From contig NZ_UGSI01000001.1 of NCBI RefSeq assembly GCF_900454495.1, positions 1,612,001 to 1,676,000 of the forward strand: a DNA stretch of 64,000 nucleotides. Reading direction: 5' to 3'. A program made the position numbers and the translations under genes. Positions 61,444 to 64,000 of the stretch are shown here, piece after piece. Source of the DNA: Paenibacillus macerans (GTDB taxonomy: Bacteria; Bacillota; Bacilli; Paenibacillales; Paenibacillaceae). The first letter of the stretch is position 1, and every line of letters starts with the position of its first letter. Below the pieces are notes generated by a model. That model saw only the letters and a program-made list of their open reading frames with translations, ran no database searches and was not told the DNA's origin.

Positions 61444-61686
61444 ATGCAGTGGCAAGAAGTTCGCACGATCTTTCCCGATCAATATGTTCTGCTTGAAATT
61501 CTCGATTCCCACACTGAAGATAACATACAATACGTTAAAGATGTGGCTATTGTTCGAGCCATTCAGGACCCTTCTGAGGCAACCAAAGAGCTCTTAAAAT
61601 GCAAAGATAACAGCATCGTTTACCATACGGGCCAAGAAGAAATCGCTATCGAGCTGAGAAAACCACCATTCTATAGAGGCCGATAA
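61444..61686 (+). CDS. Partner protein of the retropepsin module (copy B)
   Basis: An 80-residue protein: MQWQEVRTIFPDQYVLLEIL, DSHTEDNIQYVKDVAIVRAI, QDPSEATKELLKCKDNSIVY, HTGQEEIAIELRKPPFYRGR. It shares the W-x-E-V-R-x-x-x-P start, the YV.D.AI centre and the VYHTGxE end with copy A. GGGGTGA lies before the ATG. Its stop is one base before the start of the protease, so the two are translationally coupled and probably made in equal amounts. The gene pair faces away from copy A, so it is not a simple tandem duplication. Confidence 0.78.
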   Translation: MQWQEVRTIFPDQYVLLEILDSHTEDNIQYVKDVAIVRAIQDPSEATKELLKCKDNSIVYHTGQEEIAIELRKPPFYRGR

Positions 61687-61687
61687 A

Positions 61688-62086
61688 ATGCGGATTGAAT
61701 ATATCGATAATCTGCTGCAAACCTCTATGACGCTTCACTATAAAGGACACTCTCTGACCGTCGGTCGTTTAGTCATTGATACCGGAGCTGCCCATTCTCT
61801 CCTCTCTTCCGATATTGCGGCACAAATCGGGATTCACTTTGAAAATGGAGACAAGCTTGTGCACAGTATTGGAATCGGCGGAGGCGAGTACTCTTTCCGG
61901 AAGCTTATCGATCAAGTTCAATTAGGTGATTACATTATGAACAATGCATATATTGATTTTGGTGTATTTCATGAGGATATCGATCAAATCAATGGCCTTA
62001 TTGGGTTGGATGTTTTGAAGAGCGGCAAAATGATTATTGACCTGCATCAGATGGAAATGCATCCTGCAACACTTAGTTCCGATTAA
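61688..62086 (+). CDS. Retropepsin-like aspartic protease (copy B)
   Basis: A 132-residue single-domain protease: YIDNLLQTSMTLHYKGHSLT, VGRLVIDTGAAHSLLSSDIA with the catalytic DTGA (Asp near 34), GIGGGEYSFRKLIDQVQLGD and the second motif DQINGLIGLDVLKSGKMIID. It is related but clearly diverged from copy A. Lack of a signal peptide suggests cytoplasmic action as a homodimer. It ends in a strong terminator, so the module is a stand-alone two-gene transcript. Confidence 0.85.
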   Translation: MRIEYIDNLLQTSMTLHYKGHSLTVGRLVIDTGAAHSLLSSDIAAQIGIHFENGDKLVHSIGIGGGEYSFRKLIDQVQLGDYIMNNAYIDFGVFHEDIDQINGLIGLDVLKSGKMIIDLHQMEMHPATLSSD

Positions 62087-62118
62087 AAAGGGGACGCGAG
62101 TTCTCCCGCGCCCCTTTT
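62086..62118 (+). terminator. Terminator of protease module B
   Basis: AAAAGGGGACGCG / CGCGCCCCTTTT with a short loop and T-rich tail, overlapping the end of the gene. Confidence 0.85.
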
Positions 62119-62175
62119 ATTTAAGAATAATTTGATCAGACCATTAGAAAATACCAGCCTCTATCAATATTTAGT

Positions 62176-62709
62176 TTAGACCTCATTCAACTTCTTAACG
62201 ATCACATCAGCCAATTGAACAGGACTATAGTCTTTTGCTTCCAAGAATCCATATCTGTCCGTAATTCCCGGAATTGATGTCTGATCCAAACAAACGGGCA
62301 ATATGTATTCGCCATCCCTGTATTGCCGGTGCATAGCGCTATTGCGTTCGAGATTGCACCAAACCTTTTTTGTGTAAATTTCGGAAATAAACATTACGCA
62401 AAAAGCGGCGTGTTCACTAAACAATTGATCCAAGTACACAGATAAATCTTTTCCCCATAGGGATGCTTCTTCAAACTCATCATAAAATACCTTAATGTCT
62501 CTAGCTTTTAATTCTTTTGCAATGATCTCCACATAGCTTCGATCTTCTCCGGCATAGGATAAAGCAACGTCATATTTATGCTTTTGACTGTTGACTTTAT
62601 CTGAAGTTTCTTGTTCGCTATGATAATTATTTACGTTCATATTTCCTATCGATACTACATTTCCATGAAATTTTCCGCCATTAATTACAACCCCTTTGTT
62701 CGTGTTCAT
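62176..62709 (-). CDS. TIR-domain effector with N-terminal INGG..GNVV motif
   Basis: A 177-residue protein. Residues 5-22 read KGVVINGGKFHGNVVSIG, followed by a linker. The TIR domain spans about 45-175: HKYDVALSYAGEDRSYVEII, KVFYDEFEEASLWGKDL, FCVMFISEIYTKKVWCNLER, with Glu121 of the WCNLE motif at the place of the catalytic Glu in NAD-consuming TIR enzymes. AGGAGG precedes the ATG. It is the second gene after a membrane protein that carries the same 18-residue motif at its C-terminus. NADase activity and a role in abortive defence are inferred from the family. Confidence 0.85.
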   Translation of the reverse strand: MNTNKGVVINGGKFHGNVVSIGNMNVNNYHSEQETSDKVNSQKHKYDVALSYAGEDRSYVEIIAKELKARDIKVFYDEFEEASLWGKDLSVYLDQLFSEHAAFCVMFISEIYTKKVWCNLERNSAMHRQYRDGEYILPVCLDQTSIPGITDRYGFLEAKDYSPVQLADVIVKKLNEV

Positions 62710-62723
62710 ATGCCCTCCTGTTC

Positions 62724-63962
62724 TTAGCTATTTTGAAATGCATTTTTCACCTGATTTATGAATTTGTTGGTTTGGCTCCCGACAGCAACTACATTTCCGT
62801 AGAACTCACCGCCATTTATCGTAACTCCTTTGTTTATAACCGTTTCTTTACGTTGTACAAACTCCGATATATCAACGCCTACGCTCTCCAGATATTCCAC
62901 TATGCTATCTGTAAAACAACGTTCAATCTGCTTTTTATACATATCCATATCAGATTTTTGAAAGAAATTTTGCATTTTTTCATCTGCAGCCATTTCCCTA
63001 ATACTTTCAATAGCGCCATAATCAAATTTTTGATTATCGTCTACCTGCTTAACTAGATCTTTCTTATCCTTCCAGCCTGCTAAAAAAGCCATGCCGCTCC
63101 GAACAGCTCGATAAGGAGCAAAGGGTAAATGAAAAAGAGCCGGTAATATCGATGTAAGCCCCATTTTAAGAATGCGTCCAAATGGAATCGAGGAACTAAA
63201 CTTATCAATCTCATAATATTCAGATTTCAGTGGCGGTAAAGCGTAATAATTAGCTTCTACAAACAGATGCTTATCATTTTTACTCACTCTAAAAAATGAG
63301 GAAAATACGAGATTTCCTTGCCACCCAACCACTTGAACCGTCTGATAATAACGAACATTTTCATCCTGCAATTCTTTGTACTCGTCGATCAGCGATTCCG
63401 TTACATCAGAATGAGGGGAACGATAGGGGTCGAAAAGAAATCGGCCATCTTCCCGTATTTCTCTCCCATTTACATAAAGCATATCTTTAACCGTGAGATT
63501 CGGAATTAGCAGCGACTCCATATTCCTGCGAATATGATCGTATAAAGTGTATAAAGAGAAGATTCCCTGGTCTGTTCCTGCGTCTTCTTTTTTTTCAATG
63601 CTGCAAACAAACGACCACCCATCCACTTGGTTTCCCGAACCTACAAATGGATTGTATCCACTATAATATACAACATTACCATCTTGAAGTTTTTCCAAGT
63701 CTTGAATACGATTTTCGTATTTGGATTCAATCAGGGATTTAGCCTCGCTCTGATTATCAAATTTTTTCAAATCTTTCGCGACGATTCGATATCCTATAAA
63801 TAAATTAGCCCATCTTAGTAAAAACGATATTAGCCAAGGAAACGTAAAAAGTGCCAGCACAAAGTGTAAAATTCCAAATAAAACACCAAAGGATTTAATA
63901 GAGAAAAATAGAGTCCACAGAAGGACAAGAGACAATGAAGTTTCCACTATAAAATCCCTCAT
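62724..63962 (-). CDS. Membrane protein with C-terminal INGG..GNVV motif, partner of TIR protein
   Basis: A 412-residue protein with two to three N-terminal transmembrane segments (about 8-70: VETSLSLVLLWTLFFSI, LFGILHFVLALFTFPW). It continues with a cytoplasmic region holding VVYYSGYNPFVGSGNQVDGW SFVCSIE, a pattern I recall from uncharacterised actinobacterial and Bacillota membrane proteins. Residues ~378-395 read KGVTINGGEFYGNVVAVG, 13 of 18 identical to the N-terminus of the TIR protein. The TIR start lies 14 bases after its stop. A membrane sensor that recruits TIR through like-with-like motif assembly is an attractive reading, but unproven. Confidence 0.7.
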   Translation of the reverse strand: MRDFIVETSLSLVLLWTLFFSIKSFGVLFGILHFVLALFTFPWLISFLLRWANLFIGYRIVAKDLKKFDNQSEAKSLIESKYENRIQDLEKLQDGNVVYYSGYNPFVGSGNQVDGWSFVCSIEKKEDAGTDQGIFSLYTLYDHIRRNMESLLIPNLTVKDMLYVNGREIREDGRFLFDPYRSPHSDVTESLIDEYKELQDENVRYYQTVQVVGWQGNLVFSSFFRVSKNDKHLFVEANYYALPPLKSEYYEIDKFSSSIPFGRILKMGLTSILPALFHLPFAPYRAVRSGMAFLAGWKDKKDLVKQVDDNQKFDYGAIESIREMAADEKMQNFFQKSDMDMYKKQIERCFTDSIVEYLESVGVDISEFVQRKETVINKGVTINGGEFYGNVVAVGSQTNKFINQVKNAFQNS

Positions 63963-64000
63963 CTGCGCTCTTAAACAGTGTCTGGCAACAAGAGGAACGT

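Noticed and set aside
1..64000. CRISPR arrays, tRNA or rRNA genes
   Set aside because: No regularly spaced direct repeats, no cloverleaf with CCA end and no rRNA-like conserved sequence were noticed; a proper scan with covariance models would be needed to exclude a tRNA.

Overview
The window reads as a chromosomal segment of a spore-former-type Bacillota, most likely Paenibacillaceae. Support: strong AGGAGG ribosome sites, frequent TTG/GTG starts, AraC/HxlR/MarR/TetR regulators of Bacillus-Paenibacillus type, paired SMR genes, PTS IIBCA permeases and a WXG/T7SS-type toxin. No rRNA, tRNA, CRISPR array or phage structural genes were recognised. Nearly all accessory genes lie on the minus strand.

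Layout. 1-6.1 kb: a partial AraC regulator, an epoxide hydrolase, and a sugar/polyol catabolic operon (two Gfo/Idh/MocA dehydrogenases and a TIM-barrel isomerase) with its own AraC regulator. 6.2-10.5 kb: a FtsX-type ABC exporter with a histidine kinase and an internally deleted response regulator. 10.5-16 kb: a gene graveyard of toxin/immunity remnants, a thiamine-diphosphate enzyme fragment and small cargo genes separated by a palindromic repeat family. 16-21 kb: a deletion-fused TetR/MFS pair, then an SMR-SMR-TetR-UvrA-like resistance operon with an operator. 21-24.7 kb: two truncated genes meeting head to head, and a MarR/SnoaL divergon with twin operators. 24.8-30.8 kb: an operon of two-component system, glycosyltransferase, GtrA, patatin (frameshifted), SqdB-like enzyme and a 43-aa ORF, suggestive of glycolipid or sulfolipid synthesis. 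31-35.4 kb: cassette-like small genes, a type I toxin-antitoxin locus, a HxlR/quinone-reductase divergon and an inverted-repeat element. 35.5-40.8 kb: a beta-glucoside-type PTS operon (beta-phosphoglucomutase, GH3, frameshifted PTS permease, AraC).

41-53.3 kb is a type I restriction-modification locus with two unusual flanking genes: a catalytically degenerate M-S-like protein first, and a 1434-residue protein carrying a sigma-70 region-4-like helix-turn-helix last. 53.5-58.4 kb holds a GIY-YIG protein, two immunity-type genes, a T7SS-type toxin with two peptidoglycan-binding repeats and a nuclease-fold C-terminus, and an EspG-like chaperone. 58.5-62.1 kb holds two intact copies, and 41.0-41.4 kb one decayed copy, of a two-gene module: a ~80-aa protein followed by a ~130-aa retropepsin-like aspartic protease. 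62.2-64 kb ends with a TIR-domain protein and a membrane protein that share an 18-residue motif.

The strongest candidates for undescribed biology are the TIR/membrane pair with matching motifs, the extended type I R-M operon, the protease/partner modules, and the repeat family whose copies sit at the 3' ends of same-strand cargo genes in the manner of integron cassettes. Deletion junctions and frame breaks are unusually common, so the region is either decaying fast or partly affected by sequence error.
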